The notes beneath the pieces are model-generated. The model saw only the letters and a program-made list of their open reading frames with translations, was not told the DNA's origin and did no database searches. The translations under genes were made by a program, and so were the position numbers. From NCBI RefSeq assembly GCF_023516615.1, contig NZ_JAMGBF010000019.1, positions 62,001 to 126,000 of the forward strand: DNA of 64,000 nt, read 5' to 3'. Below are positions 31,181 to 41,452 of this stretch, piece after piece; the stretch's first letter is position 1; every line of letters begins with the position of its first letter. The stretch comes from Streptomyces panaciradicis. Lineage in GTDB: Bacteria > Actinomycetota > Actinomycetes > Streptomycetales > Streptomycetaceae.

Positions 31181-31422
31181 CCGGAATCGACGCGGAAGTG
31201 ACACCCGGCACCGAACGGAGTAGCGAAAGTCGCACATCTGGAACCGGACATTTGCGGATGTTCGGGCGCTCGTGGGGGCCTCCAGATGCGTGTAACGTAC
31301 GGGTTTCACCTCCCCTGCAGAGCCCCTCCGACCTGCGAATACCTCCTTCCGCTCGGCCCGCGCAGCACGTTCCTGTTGCTGTTGTCAAGCCCCGAGATAT
31401 GCCCTGACCTGCGAAAACGCCA

Positions 31423-31451
31423 TTCAGAACCCGCCGTTTCCGTGTTACCCT
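31423..31451 (+). promoter_or_regulatory. Candidate housekeeping promoter of carD
   Basis: TTCAGA at 31423-31428 and TACCCT at 31446-31451 are separated by 17 nt, a plausible sigma-HrdB arrangement. The start point near 31458 would leave a 22-nt leader containing GGAAGGGG. Confidence 0.45.
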
Positions 31452-31479
31452 GGATAGCCACGGAAGGGGTACCTGTCAC

Positions 31480-31962
31480 ATGACGTTCAAGGTTGGCGAC
31501 ACCGTGGTCTATCCCCATCACGGGGCCGCGCTGATCGAGGCCATCGAAACTCGCCAGATCAAAGGCGTGGACAAGACCTACTTGGTGCTGAAGGTCGCCC
31601 AGGGTGACCTGACGGTACGTGTGCCAGCGGACAATGCGGAGTTCGTCGGCGTACGTGATGTGGTCGGTCAGGACGGGCTGGACCGGGTCTTCGAGGTGCT
31701 GCGCGCGCCGTACGCCGAGGAGCCCACGAACTGGTCGCGTCGTTACAAGGCAAACCTGGAGAAGCTTGCCTCGGGTGATGTCATCAAGGTCGCGGAAGTC
31801 GTGCGTGACCTGTGGCGTCGCGAGCGTGAGCGCGGACTGTCCGCCGGTGAGAAGCGGATGCTCGCCAAGGCCCGCCAGATCCTGGTGAGCGAGCTCGCCC
31901 TCGCGGAGAACACCAACGAGGACAAGGCCGAGGCTCTGCTCGACGAGGTCCTCGCGTCCTGA
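31480..31962 (+). CDS. carD: CarD-family RNA polymerase-binding regulator
   Basis: 160 residues. The N-terminal Tudor-like RNAP-interaction domain begins '[25 protein letters not shown]'. The C-terminal helical DNA-binding part includes '[49 protein letters not shown]' (in segments), with the conserved W that wedges the upstream edge of the transcription bubble. CarD stabilises open complexes at rRNA and many housekeeping promoters. It is the first gene before ispD-ispF-cysS-rlmB, the same order as in other actinobacteria. Confidence 0.95.
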   Translation: MTFKVGDTVVYPHHGAALIEAIETRQIKGVDKTYLVLKVAQGDLTVRVPADNAEFVGVRDVVGQDGLDRVFEVLRAPYAEEPTNWSRRYKANLEKLASGDVIKVAEVVRDLWRRERERGLSAGEKRMLAKARQILVSELALAENTNEDKAEALLDEVLAS

Positions 31963-32235
31963 ACCACTGACGCAGGCGCAAGCCCGCTTCAGCACTCAGT
32001 ACATCGAAATGCCGCGGTGCCCGATGACGTATTTCCGTCGCCGGGCGCTGCGGCATGTTCGTACCCAGGCGCGCCGTGCCGGTACGTCCTCTCGGGGTGG
32101 GCCCCCGATACTTGGTGTGCCGGGCCCGGGCAGCTGGCTCGACCAGGGTCACGGAAGGGTCCGGTCAAGGCGTCGCGCCCGGCACTTCCCAGGCCATACC
32201 CAACCAGGCCGAGCACACAAACCTGACAGGAACCG

Positions 32236-32988
32236 ATGTCTGACGATTCGCGCCCTTCGCCCACGGAACCGCGCACCGCGGCCGTGATCCCGGCCGCCGG
32301 CCGAGGTGTACGCCTCGGCCCGGGCGCCCCCAAGGCGCTCCGCGCGCTGGGCGGAACCCCCATGCTCGTCCACGCGGTGCGCGCGATGGCCGCCTCCCGC
32401 GCGGTGTCCCTGGTCGTCGTCGTGGCCCCGCCCGACGGCGCCTCCGAGGTCAAGTCGCTCCTCGACGCCCACGCCCTGCCGGAGCGTACGGACTTCCTGG
32501 TGGTCCCCGGCGGCGACTCCCGCCAGGAGTCCGTGCGGCTCGGCCTCGACGCCCTGCCCCCCGACTACGACATCGTCCTGGTCCACGACGCCGCGCGGCC
32601 CCTGGTTCCGGTCGACACGGTGGACGCGGTGATCGAGGCGGTACGGGCGGGAGCACCGGCCGTCGTCCCCGCGCTGCCCCTCGCCGACACGGTCAAGGAG
32701 GTCGGTCCGGCCGAGCCGGGCGAGCCCGAGCCGGTGGTGGCCACCCCGTCGCGGGCCCGCCTGCGTGCCGTGCAGACCCCGCAGGGCTTCGACCGGGCCA
32801 CGCTGGTCCGGGCCCACGAGGAGGTCACCGAGGACGTCACCGACGACGCGAGCATGGTCGAACGGCTCGGCCTGGGTGTCGTGGTCGTCCCCGGCCACGA
32901 GGAGGCCTTCAAGGTCACCCGCCCCCTCGACCTGGTCCTCGCCGAGGCGGTCCTGGCCCGCAGGAGGCTCAACGATGGCTTCTTCTGA
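32236..32988 (+). CDS. ispD: 2-C-methyl-D-erythritol 4-phosphate cytidylyltransferase (MEP pathway)
   Basis: 250 residues. It makes CDP-methylerythritol from MEP and CTP. Seen: the CTP-binding loop '[20 protein letters not shown]' with Gly-rich segment and Lys, '[13 protein letters not shown]', '[11 protein letters not shown]' and '[15 protein letters not shown]', all family signatures, plus '[11 protein letters not shown]' near the end. AGGA precedes the ATG. Its last 14 bp overlap ispF, so the two consecutive-pathway enzymes are translationally coupled. Confidence 0.95.
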   Translation: MSDDSRPSPTEPRTAAVIPAAGRGVRLGPGAPKALRALGGTPMLVHAVRAMAASRAVSLVVVVAPPDGASEVKSLLDAHALPERTDFLVVPGGDSRQESVRLGLDALPPDYDIVLVHDAARPLVPVDTVDAVIEAVRAGAPAVVPALPLADTVKEVGPAEPGEPEPVVATPSRARLRAVQTPQGFDRATLVRAHEEVTEDVTDDASMVERLGLGVVVVPGHEEAFKVTRPLDLVLAEAVLARRRLNDGFF

Positions 32989-33472
32989 GCCGTACCCGCT
33001 GCCCCAGGTCGGCATCGGCACCGACATCCACGCCTTCGAGGACGGCCGCGAGCTGTGGTGCGCCGGCCTGAAGTGGGAGGGCGAGGGGCCGGGGCTGGCC
33101 GGGCACTCCGACGCGGACGTCGTCGCGCACGCCGCCTGCAACGCGCTGTTCTCCGCCGCCGGACTCGGCGACCTGGGGCAGCACTTCGGCACCGGGCGCC
33201 CCGAGTGGTCCGGCGCGTCCGGCGTCACCCTGCTGACGGAGGCCGCCCGGATCGTGCGCGAGGCCGGCTTCCGGATCGGGAACGTCGCCGTGCAGGTCGT
33301 CGGACCGCGGCCGAAGATCGGCAAGCGGCGCGACGAGGCGCAGAAGCTGCTGTCCGAGGCGGCCGGGGCGCCGGTGTCCGTCTCGGGCGCCACGACCGAC
33401 GGCCTCGGATTCCCGGGACGCGACGAGGGACTGATGGCCGTCGCCACTGCACTCGTGGTGCGCGCGGGCTGA
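32975..33472 (+). CDS. ispF: 2-C-methyl-D-erythritol 2,4-cyclodiphosphate synthase (MEP pathway)
   Basis: 165 residues of the trimeric MECDP synthase. The metal site is in '[13 protein letters not shown]' (D-x-H); '[31 protein letters not shown]' contains the H-S-D-A-D-V motif and substrate loop; '[13 protein letters not shown]' ends the protein. CAGGAGG lies 7 nt before ATG 32975, inside the end of ispD. It forms the cyclodiphosphate from CDP-ME 2-phosphate; the intervening kinase (IspE) is not in this window. Confidence 0.95.
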   Translation: MASSEPYPLPQVGIGTDIHAFEDGRELWCAGLKWEGEGPGLAGHSDADVVAHAACNALFSAAGLGDLGQHFGTGRPEWSGASGVTLLTEAARIVREAGFRIGNVAVQVVGPRPKIGKRRDEAQKLLSEAAGAPVSVSGATTDGLGFPGRDEGLMAVATALVVRAG

Positions 33473-33619
33473 CGGGAGGGCGGGGGCACCCGGGACCGAG
33501 GTCGGGAAGGTGCCCCCTGTCGGCCGTACCGGCCCGGAGCGACCACCTGTGTCACGCGAATGCGTGCGGCCTGCACGGAAGGTCGCGAGGCACTGCCCGG
33601 CGCCCACTACCCTGGAGGC

Positions 33620-35020
33620 GTGACTATTCGCCTGTACGACACCAGCGCCCGGCAGATCCGTGACTTCACCCCGCTCACGCCGGGCTGCGTCTCGATCTAC
33701 CTGTGTGGCGCCACCGTGCAGGCGGCCCCCCACATCGGGCACATCCGGTCGGGGCTCAACTTCGACATCATGCGCCGCTGGTTCGAGTACCGCGGCTACG
33801 ACGTGACGTTCGTCAGGAACGTCACCGACATCGACGACAAGATCATCTCCAAGGCGGAGCAGCAGAACCGCCCCTGGTGGTCCATCGGTTACGAGAACGA
33901 GCGCGCCTTCACCGACGGCTACACGGTGCTCGGCTGCCTGCCGCCCACCTACGAGCCGCGGGCGACCGGCCACGTCACCGAGATGGTCGAGATGATGCGC
34001 GGGCTGATCGAGCGCGGCCACGCCTACGAGGCGGACGGCAGCGTCTACTTCGACGTGCGCTCCTGGCCCTCCTACCTGGAGCTGTCCCGGCAGGACCTGG
34101 ACGAGATGCGCCAGCCCGCCGAGGAGGGCATCACCGGCAAGCGCGACCCGCGGGACTTCGCGATGTGGAAGGCGGCCAAGCCGGGCGAGCCCGACTGGGA
34201 GACGCCGTGGGGCCGCGGGCGCCCGGGCTGGCACCTGGAGTGCTCGGCGATGGCGCACAAGTACCTCGGCACCGCCTTCGACATCCACGGCGGCGGCCTG
34301 GACCTGATCTTCCCGCACCACGAGAACGAGATCGCCCAGGCCAAGGCGTTCGGCGACGACTTCGCGCAGTACTGGGTGCACAACGCCTGGGTGACCATGA
34401 GCGGCGAGAAGATGTCGAAGTCGCTCGGCAACTCGGTCCTCGTCAGCGAGATGGTCAAGCACTGGCGGCCGATCGTGCTGCGCTACTACCTCGGCACCCC
34501 GCACTACCGCTCCACCATCGAGTACAGCGAGGACGCCCTGCGCGAGGCCGAGTCGGCGTTCGCGCGGATCGAGGGCTTCATCCAGCGGGTCGTGGAGAAG
34601 GCCGGGGGAGTCGTCGAGCCGTCGGCCGACGTCCCGCCCGCGTTCGCCGAGGCCATGGACGACGACCTGGGCGTGCCGCAGGCGCTCGCGGTGGTGCACA
34701 CCACGGTCCGGCAGGGCAACTCCGCGCTGGCGGCCGACGACAAGGAGGCGGCCGTCGCCCGGCTCGCCGAGGTGCGCGCCATGCTCGGCGTCCTCGGCCT
34801 GGACCCGCTCGACCCGCACTGGGCGGGCGAGACCGACCGCGGCGAGGACCTGCACGGCGTCGTCGACAGCCTGGTCCGGATGGTCCTCGACCAGCGCGAG
34901 GCGGCCCGGGCCCGCAAGGACTGGGCCACCGCGGACGCGATCCGCGACCAGCTCAACCAGTCCGGACTCGTCATCGAGGACGGCCCGCAGGGCCCCCGTT
35001 GGAACCTCGGGCCCCGCTGA
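33620..35020 (+). CDS. cysS: Cysteinyl-tRNA synthetase
   Basis: 466 residues, class I. Zinc ligand Cys in 'IYLCGATVQ', the HIGH motif as 'PHIGHIRSGLNFD', 'WHLECSAMA' and 'GGGLDLIFPHHENEIAQ' for Cys recognition and zinc, and KMSKS as 'GEKMSKSLGN' (Lys near 264). GTG 33620 is the family start. GGAGG is only 1 nt from it, too close for a ribosome site, while TACCCT lies 6 nt before it. So the message is more likely leaderless, with its own promoter inside the ispF-cysS gap. Confidence 0.95.
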   Translation: MTIRLYDTSARQIRDFTPLTPGCVSIYLCGATVQAAPHIGHIRSGLNFDIMRRWFEYRGYDVTFVRNVTDIDDKIISKAEQQNRPWWSIGYENERAFTDGYTVLGCLPPTYEPRATGHVTEMVEMMRGLIERGHAYEADGSVYFDVRSWPSYLELSRQDLDEMRQPAEEGITGKRDPRDFAMWKAAKPGEPDWETPWGRGRPGWHLECSAMAHKYLGTAFDIHGGGLDLIFPHHENEIAQAKAFGDDFAQYWVHNAWVTMSGEKMSKSLGNSVLVSEMVKHWRPIVLRYYLGTPHYRSTIEYSEDALREAESAFARIEGFIQRVVEKAGGVVEPSADVPPAFAEAMDDDLGVPQALAVVHTTVRQGNSALAADDKEAAVARLAEVRAMLGVLGLDPLDPHWAGETDRGEDLHGVVDSLVRMVLDQREAARARKDWATADAIRDQLNQSGLVIEDGPQGPRWNLGPR

Positions 35021-35045
35021 CACCGCCCCCGAACCGAAGATCGAT

Positions 35046-35073
35046 TGTGCCGCCCGGCCCTCCGGGCGGCACA
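35046..35073 (+). terminator. 12-bp stem terminator after cysS
   Basis: TGTGCCGCCCGG (35046-35057), loop CCCT, and its exact complement (35062-35073). It lies 25 nt after the cysS stop, ahead of rlmB. Confidence 0.8.
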
Positions 35074-35117
35074 CTGCATAGACGTACGCACACACTTCCG
35101 TAGAGAACAGGTAGGTC

Positions 35118-36059
35118 ATGGCCACCAACAACCGCCGCATGTCCGGCAAGAAGGGCGCGCAGGTCGGCAGCGGCGGCCAGCGGCGCAAGGGCCTGGAGGG
35201 CAAGGGCCCGACCCCGCCCGCCGAGATGCGCAAGGGCCACAAGAAGAACCGCGTCGCCAACGCCAAGGCCAAGCAGTCCGTACGGCGTCCCGCGCCCCGC
35301 GGGCGCGGCGGCAAGTCCGCCTCCGAGCTGGTCGTCGGCCGCAACCCGGTGGTCGAGGCGCTGCGCGAGGGCGTGCCGGCCTCCACCCTCTACGTCCAGC
35401 AGTTCATCGACAACGACGAGCGGGTGCGCGAGGCCCTCCAGCTCGCCGCCGAGCGCGGGGGCATCAACCTCATGGAGGCCCCCCGCCCCGAGCTCGACCG
35501 GATGACCAACGGCCTCAACCACCAGGGCCTGGTCCTGCAGGTCCCGCCGTACGAGTACGCCCACCCCGAGGACCTCGCCAACGCCGCGTACGACGACGGG
35601 GAGGACCCGCTGATCGTCGCGCTCGACGGCGTGACCGACCCGCGCAACCTCGGCGCGGTCGTCCGCTCCGTCTCCGCCTTCGGCGGCCACGGCGTCGTCG
35701 TACCGGAGCGGCGTGCGGCCGGTATGACCGCCGGTGCCTGGAAGACGTCCGCCGGCACCGCGGCCCGTACGCCCGTCGCCCGTGCCACGAACCTCACCCG
35801 CGCCCTGGAGGCGTACAAGAAGGCGGGCATCGTGGTCGTCGGCCTCGCCGCCGACGGCGAGCACGAGATCGGCGCGCTGGAGGCCCTGCACGGGCCGGTC
35901 GTGATCGTGGTCGGCAGCGAGGGCAAGGGACTGTCCCGGCTGGTCGGCGAGACCTGCGACTACCGGGTGCGGATCCCGATGCCCGGTGGCGCCGAGTCGC
36001 TCAACGCCGGTGTGGCGGCGGGGATCGTGCTGTACGAGGCGGCGCGCCGACGCGGCTGA
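35118..36059 (+). CDS. rlmB: 23S rRNA (guanosine-2'-O)-methyltransferase, SpoU/TrmH family
   Basis: 313 residues. A basic, Lys/Arg/Gly-rich N-terminal extension of about 70 residues is followed by the SpoU substrate-binding domain ('[25 protein letters not shown]') and the trefoil-knot SPOUT domain. The SPOUT motifs are '[31 protein letters not shown]' (motif 1, N and R), '[14 protein letters not shown]' (motif 2) and '[22 protein letters not shown]' (motif 3). It methylates a 23S rRNA guanosine (G2251 in E. coli numbering). Adjacent to cysS as in other actinobacteria. Confidence 0.92.
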   Translation: MATNNRRMSGKKGAQVGSGGQRRKGLEGKGPTPPAEMRKGHKKNRVANAKAKQSVRRPAPRGRGGKSASELVVGRNPVVEALREGVPASTLYVQQFIDNDERVREALQLAAERGGINLMEAPRPELDRMTNGLNHQGLVLQVPPYEYAHPEDLANAAYDDGEDPLIVALDGVTDPRNLGAVVRSVSAFGGHGVVVPERRAAGMTAGAWKTSAGTAARTPVARATNLTRALEAYKKAGIVVVGLAADGEHEIGALEALHGPVVIVVGSEGKGLSRLVGETCDYRVRIPMPGGAESLNAGVAAGIVLYEAARRRG

Positions 36060-36176
36060 ACACCCGTGCCCCTCCTCACCCGTGCGGGTCAATCTGGGCG
36101 TCCGGGACAAGCTTGACGGGGTCCGGACACATCCGGCGGGTCAAAGCAGTGTCCTAAACACACGTCACTCGGTTAG

Positions 36177-37832
36177 ATGAGTGTGGACACCAGAACACCC
36201 CGCACACCCACGGGGGACCGCTCGTCGGGACTCGATTCCGGGTTCGACGACGCTCCCGCGCTGAGCATGGTGAAGGTGCCGAGCGATCCGGCGCAGGTCA
36301 TCGTCAATCACGCCAGCTTCCGCGTGCAGCTCGGCGCGTCGACGCGCGCCCAGAATCCGCGGATCGCACGGCACTTGACCACCACCGACGAAACCGCCCG
36401 GGTCGCCGCCGTGGGCGTCGCGGCCGGGGCGGGAGCGAGTGCCGGCGGCCGCCGGCGGCCCGTCGTCTGGAGCGGCCGGTCCGCCCCCGACGACACCGGG
36501 GCCCACCGCCTGCTCCAGGCCGTGCGCAGCGGCAGCGTCCGGCACGGCGAGGACCCGTCCGCCGACGCCGGAGCCACCCAGGTCATCCCGCGCGTCCAGG
36601 TCGGCGGCGGCACCTACGACGAGATCTACGACGGGCTGGACGCGACCGTCGAGACCCCCGTCGTCGGCCCCCAGCGCACCCACGACGACACCGGCGGCAC
36701 CCGCCTGCTGCCCGACATGCGTCCCGTCGGCAGCGCCTACGACGACGAACACGCCTACGGCGAGGGGGAGTTCGAGGACTTCGACGAGGCGGACGGACAG
36801 GACGGCGAGGACCGCCGCGGCAGGCGCCACGGCGACGACCCGGCGCGGCACGCGTACTACCCCGGCCGCCGTATGAACCTCGGCGTCGTCCTGCTGCCCC
36901 TGCGGATCTTCCTCGGCTTCATCTCCATCTACGCCGGCATGGGCAAGCTCTGCGACCCCGTCTACTTCGACGGCGGCAAGCGCGGCTCCATGGTCAAGTG
37001 GCTCAACACCCTGCATCCCTGGGACGTCGCCGAACCGCTGCGCCAGTTCGCGCTGCACCACCCCGTCGGCTCGGGCCTCGTGATCGCCTTCGCGCAGGTC
37101 CTCGTGGGCGTCCTCACGGTCCTGGGCTGCTGGCAGCGGGTGGCCGCCGTCTTCGGCGCGCTGCTCTCCGCCGCGCTCATCGTCACCGTCAGCTGGAAGA
37201 CCGTCCCCGCCTACGACGCCCCCGACATCATCTATCTCGCCGCCTGGTCCCCGCTGATCATCGCCGGCGCCCCCGTCTACTCAGTGGACGGCCGTCTCGC
37301 GGGCGGTGCCTGGCGGCGTCTCGGCCCCCGCTCCGACATCTGGGAGCTGCGGCTCTACGTGCTGCGCCGGGGCGCCCTGATCACGGCCGTCGTCACCGGC
37401 CTCACCCTGCTCACCGGGTCCCTGCTCGGCGGCGCGGTCCGCGACGCCGACCGCGTGGTCGTCCCCGGGCCCGGCGAGGCCCCGCGCAATGAACTGCCGG
37501 GCTCCCCGCTGCCTCAGGAGCCCGGGCGCCGGCACTCGCAGTCCCCGTCGGCGTCCCACGCGCCCACCCGGGGCGCCACCGCCGGTACGACGCCCTCCTC
37601 GGGCGCGGCGACCACCCCGGGCGCGACCCGCGGCGCCACCACCGGCGCCCCGAGCCAGACCCAGGGCACCGCGGGTGCGGGTCAGGCCCCGCCGCAGCAG
37701 TCCTCCCCGGCCGGGGGCGCTCCCAGCACCACCTCCGGTCCCACCTCGGGCGGTTCCGGCTCGACGGGCGGCTCCGGCTCCGGAGGCACCTCCTCCGGCA
37801 AGCCGGGCCTGGTGGGCGGTCTGTTGGGGTAA
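36177..37832 (+). CDS. DoxX-family membrane protein with long disordered termini
   Basis: 551 residues, long for DoxX proteins. The first 225 residues are hydrophilic, acidic in the second half, and probably cytoplasmic. Residues about 235-400 contain four to five hydrophobic segments of the DoxX type ('LRIFLGFISIYAGMGKL', 'SGLVIAFAQVLVGVLTVLG', 'VFGALLSAALIVTVSW', 'IIYLAAWSPLIIAGAPVYSVDG', 'ALITAVVTGLTLLTGSLLGGA'). The last 120 residues are Thr/Ser/Gly/Pro-rich. In mycobacteria a DoxX protein joins a membrane oxidoreductase complex for thiol stress; a similar role is possible here but unproven. Confidence 0.85.
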   Translation: MSVDTRTPRTPTGDRSSGLDSGFDDAPALSMVKVPSDPAQVIVNHASFRVQLGASTRAQNPRIARHLTTTDETARVAAVGVAAGAGASAGGRRRPVVWSGRSAPDDTGAHRLLQAVRSGSVRHGEDPSADAGATQVIPRVQVGGGTYDEIYDGLDATVETPVVGPQRTHDDTGGTRLLPDMRPVGSAYDDEHAYGEGEFEDFDEADGQDGEDRRGRRHGDDPARHAYYPGRRMNLGVVLLPLRIFLGFISIYAGMGKLCDPVYFDGGKRGSMVKWLNTLHPWDVAEPLRQFALHHPVGSGLVIAFAQVLVGVLTVLGCWQRVAAVFGALLSAALIVTVSWKTVPAYDAPDIIYLAAWSPLIIAGAPVYSVDGRLAGGAWRRLGPRSDIWELRLYVLRRGALITAVVTGLTLLTGSLLGGAVRDADRVVVPGPGEAPRNELPGSPLPQEPGRRHSQSPSASHAPTRGATAGTTPSSGAATTPGATRGATTGAPSQTQGTAGAGQAPPQQSSPAGGAPSTTSGPTSGGSGSTGGSGSGGTSSGKPGLVGGLLG

Positions 37833-37890
37833 CCGAGCCGGTGGGCGGCATCCTGGGCGAGCCCACCGGCTGAGACGAACGGCCCAAGCG

Positions 37891-37928
37891 ACGAGAAGGG
37901 CCCCGCACACGTGCGGGGCCCTTCTCGT
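37891..37928. terminator. 18-bp near-continuous palindrome terminator
   Basis: ACGAGAAGGGCCCCGCAC (37891-37908), then AC, then GTGCGGGGCCCTTCTCGT (37911-37928). It stands between the convergent DoxX and nucleotidyltransferase genes. Confidence 0.88.
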
Positions 37929-37973
37929 GGGGTCGGTGACCCCGCTGGGCGCAGGGCGGGCGGCGAAGGGCGC

Positions 37974-38705
37974 TCAGCGCCCCAGGGCCGCCAGTTCCTT
38001 CGCGGCCTCGGTCAGGTCCTTCGCCGTGTCGATGGCGCGCCAGTACGCGCCCTGGGGGATCGTGAAGCCGGCCAGCCGGCGCTCCCGGGCCAGCCGGGGG
38101 AAGGTCGTCCGCTCGTGGTCCCCGCGTTCGGGGAGCAGCCCGGCGAACTCCGAGGAGAACACGTACACACCCGCGTTGATCTCGAAGGTGGACGGCGGCG
38201 CCTCGATGAAGTCGGTGATGCGACCGAACCCGTCGGTCTTCACAGCCCCCCACGGAAGCCGCGGCCGGGCCAGCGCGAGCGTCGCGACGGCGTCCCGCTC
38301 GGTGTGGAAGTCGGCCATGTCCCGCAGGGAGAAGCGGGTCCAGATGTCGCCGTTGGTGGCGTACCAGGGCCGGTCGGGGTGGGGCAGATGGGCGGCCGCG
38401 TACTTCAGGCCGCCGCCGCGCCCGAGCGGCTCCGTCTCCACGACCGTCGTGACGCGCACCGGCAGGTCGGCGGACTTCAGCCAGTCCTGCAGGACCTCGG
38501 CGAGATGACCACAGCTGACGACGACGTCCGTCACACCTTCCTCGGCCAGCCAGACGAGCTGGTGGCCGATGATCGGCGTCCCCGTACCGGGGATCTCGAC
38601 CATCGGCTTGGGCCGGTCGTCGGTGTAGGGGCGCAGCCGGGAACCCTGGCCTCCGGCCAGGATGACGGCTTGTACGGGGCGGGAGGCGGCGGTCGGATGG
38701 GTCAT
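37974..38705 (-). CDS. Sugar-phosphate nucleotidyltransferase
   Basis: 243 residues. '[31 protein letters not shown]'-type N-terminus (with GTG inserted) is the NTP-transferase signature: Gly-rich loop, then K-P-M-V. '[13 protein letters not shown]' carries the metal-binding Asp and '[13 protein letters not shown]' is the product-site motif. It couples a sugar 1-phosphate to an NTP; mannose-1-P guanylyl- or glucose-1-P thymidylyl-like, not distinguishable. The C-terminal left-handed beta-helix of larger relatives is absent. TACAGT is 7 nt before the ATG (predicted leaderless). Confidence 0.88.
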   Translation of the reverse strand: [243 protein letters not shown]

Positions 38706-38808
38706 GGACGGAACTGTACGACGCGTCCCGCGCGCGGCCCGATCCGGCGGGCCATCCTTAATCAGCCGTTACCCTCCTCCGAACCGATCCGAAGGAGGGC
38801 CGGCCGCG

Positions 38809-39267
38809 TCAGCCCTGCGCGGCGACGACGCCCGAGGCGAAGGACGTGTCGCAGACCGGGCGGGCGTACGCCTGCGCCTTGGTGGGCCCGTAGACGCGCG
38901 CCGCGGCACGGCCCAGGGCGCGGGCGATGGAGACGCAGTGCCCGGCGAGCGAGGGGCGCTCGGCCACGGCCTGCTGGAGGTGGGTGAGGACCACGCCGGG
39001 GTTCTTGTCCTGCAGTTCGGTCAGGAGCCGGTCGCGCAGCACGTCCTGCGGGGCACGGTGGACCGCCGCGGCGCCGCTCTTGGCGTCGTCGATCGCGTCG
39101 GACGCGGTCAGCACCGAATTGGAGGGACTCCCCGTCCAGTTGACCCGGGTGACCGCGAGGGTCCCGGACAGCACCAGAAGGACGGGCAGGACGAGGGCGA
39201 GCGTGCGGCCGACCCGGCGGGCGGGGCCCTGACCGCGTCGCGTCTGTTGGTTAGTGGAGTGCTTCAC
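38809..39267 (-). CDS. Small membrane-anchored or secreted protein of unknown function
   Basis: 152 residues from GTG 39267. A basic N-terminus is followed by one hydrophobic segment (TLALVLPVLLVLSGTLAVT) that acts as a signal anchor or uncleaved signal. The exported part is helical and Ala-rich with two Cys ('GHCVSIARALGRAA', 'ARPVCDTSF') that could form a disulfide. TACCCT lies 7 nt before the GTG, supporting this start. No domain is recognised. Confidence 0.75.
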   Translation of the reverse strand: MKHSTNQQTRRGQGPARRVGRTLALVLPVLLVLSGTLAVTRVNWTGSPSNSVLTASDAIDDAKSGAAAVHRAPQDVLRDRLLTELQDKNPGVVLTHLQQAVAERPSLAGHCVSIARALGRAAARVYGPTKAQAYARPVCDTSFASGVVAAQG

Positions 39268-39409
39268 GCGAGTGAGGGTAGCGCCCGGTAATGATTTGGC
39301 GACATTTAGTCACCGGTTCGGGGGATGAAGTGGTGCCCCTTTTTGGGTACGGGGTTGACGTACGACGCTCGAAATGACCGGTCTGCCGGGGTATTTGTCG
39401 ACAACGAAA

Positions 39410-39437
39410 AGGGCCCCGCAGCAGGTCGCGGGGCCCT
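39410..39437. terminator. Terminator after msiK
   Basis: AGGGCCCCGC (39410-39419) and GCGGGGCCCT (39428-39437) with an 8-nt loop, followed by CTT on one side and preceded by AAAA on the other. It is placed 60 nt past the msiK stop on the minus strand. Confidence 0.8.
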
Positions 39438-39496
39438 CTTCGTCAACCTGGGGGATTTCACCCCGGTCGGTGGTTTCGTACCGGCGTCTGCTGACG

Positions 39497-40633
<1,137 letters not shown>

Positions 40634-40850
40634 GGTGAATGGGCCCCCTTCTACCGGCAGGAACGTGCCGGACGATCCGTTGTAGGAAGGTGGTGGTGTA
40701 GTCCACGAGGGTGAACTGGCACAGGACGGTACCTGGCGTTCAGCCGGATGTCAGTACCCGGCGGCATGTGAACTTCGCGGAAATTTTCGACAGGGGCCCG
40801 CCGGGACCTGGGTACACTGCCACGGGCGCGTACGGGACGTACGCCCCCAG

Positions 40851-40924
40851 GCCTCCTTAGCTCAGCTGGCCAGAGCAACGCACTTGTAATGCGTAGGTCG
40901 TCGGTTCGAATCCGACAGGGGGCT
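40851..40924 (+). tRNA. tRNA-Thr, anticodon TGT
   Basis: Acceptor GCCTCCT pairs with AGGGGGC (two G-T pairs). The D-arm is AGCTCAGCTGGCCAGAGC-like. The anticodon stem ACGCA/TGCGT encloses loop CTTGTAA with TGT at 40885-40887. The T-arm is GTCGG-TTCGAAT-CCGAC. The terminal CCA is not encoded. It reads ACA codons. Confidence 0.95.
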
Positions 40925-40944
40925 CCGAGAAGTCCAGGCCGGAC

Positions 40945-41442
40945 CTACTCCGGCCTGGGCTTTCGTGCTCCCCGGCCCAGGGCCGCCAGCTCCTCGCCCG
41001 TCAGGCGGTACATCGTCCACTCGTCCTGGGGGCGGGCGCCGAGGGAGTCGTAGAAGGCGATGGTGGGGGCGTTCCAGTTCAGGACGGCCCACTCCAGGCG
41101 CTGGTAGCCGCGCTCGACGCAGATGCCGGCGAGTTCGGCGAGGAGGGCCTTGCCGTGGCCGGCGCCGCGGGCGGTGGGGCGGACGTAGAGGTCCTCCAGG
41201 TGGATGCCGTGGACGCCGCGCCAGGTGGAGAAGGTCAGGAACCACAGGGCGAAGCCGACGGGCTCGCCCGTGGCGTCGTCGACGGCGATGTGGGCGTGGA
41301 CGGCGGGCCGCTCACCGAAGAGGGCCTCACGCAGCTGCTCCTCGGTGGCCCTGACCTCGTGGAGCGCCTTCTCGTAGTCGGCCAGCTCCCGCACCAGGGC
41401 ATGGATGACGGGGACATCGGCAACGGCAGCGGTTCGGATCAT
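40945..41442 (-). CDS. GNAT family N-acetyltransferase
   Basis: 165 residues. The acetyl-CoA motif A is 'LEDLYVRPTARGAGHGKALLAELA' (V-x-x-x-x-R-G-x-G-x-G/A), and 'LEWAVLNWNAPTIAFYDSLGARP' is motif B with the usual Asn and Tyr. It resembles the diamine/thialysine acetyltransferase (SSAT-like) branch by its 'HGIHLEDLYV' strand. The substrate is unproven. TAGCCT 7 nt before the ATG predicts a leaderless mRNA. Confidence 0.87.
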   Translation of the reverse strand: MIRTAAVADVPVIHALVRELADYEKALHEVRATEEQLREALFGERPAVHAHIAVDDATGEPVGFALWFLTFSTWRGVHGIHLEDLYVRPTARGAGHGKALLAELAGICVERGYQRLEWAVLNWNAPTIAFYDSLGARPQDEWTMYRLTGEELAALGRGARKPRPE

Positions 41443-41452
41443 GCAGGTCAGG

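Larger units (their letters stand above)
30890..31479. other. 590-bp intergenic region between lipoprotein and carD
   Basis: No convincing gene on either strand. Besides the carD promoter, it contains a 10-bp inverted repeat at 31129-31180 and a less GC-rich stretch (about 31100-31480) with several short AT patches. It is long for a Streptomyces intergenic region and could hold a small RNA, but I see no terminator that would define one. Confidence 0.6.

Noticed and set aside
32969..35386. Long minus-strand frame opposite ispF and cysS
   Set aside because: Antisense to conserved enzymes with clear motifs; its translation shows no domain.
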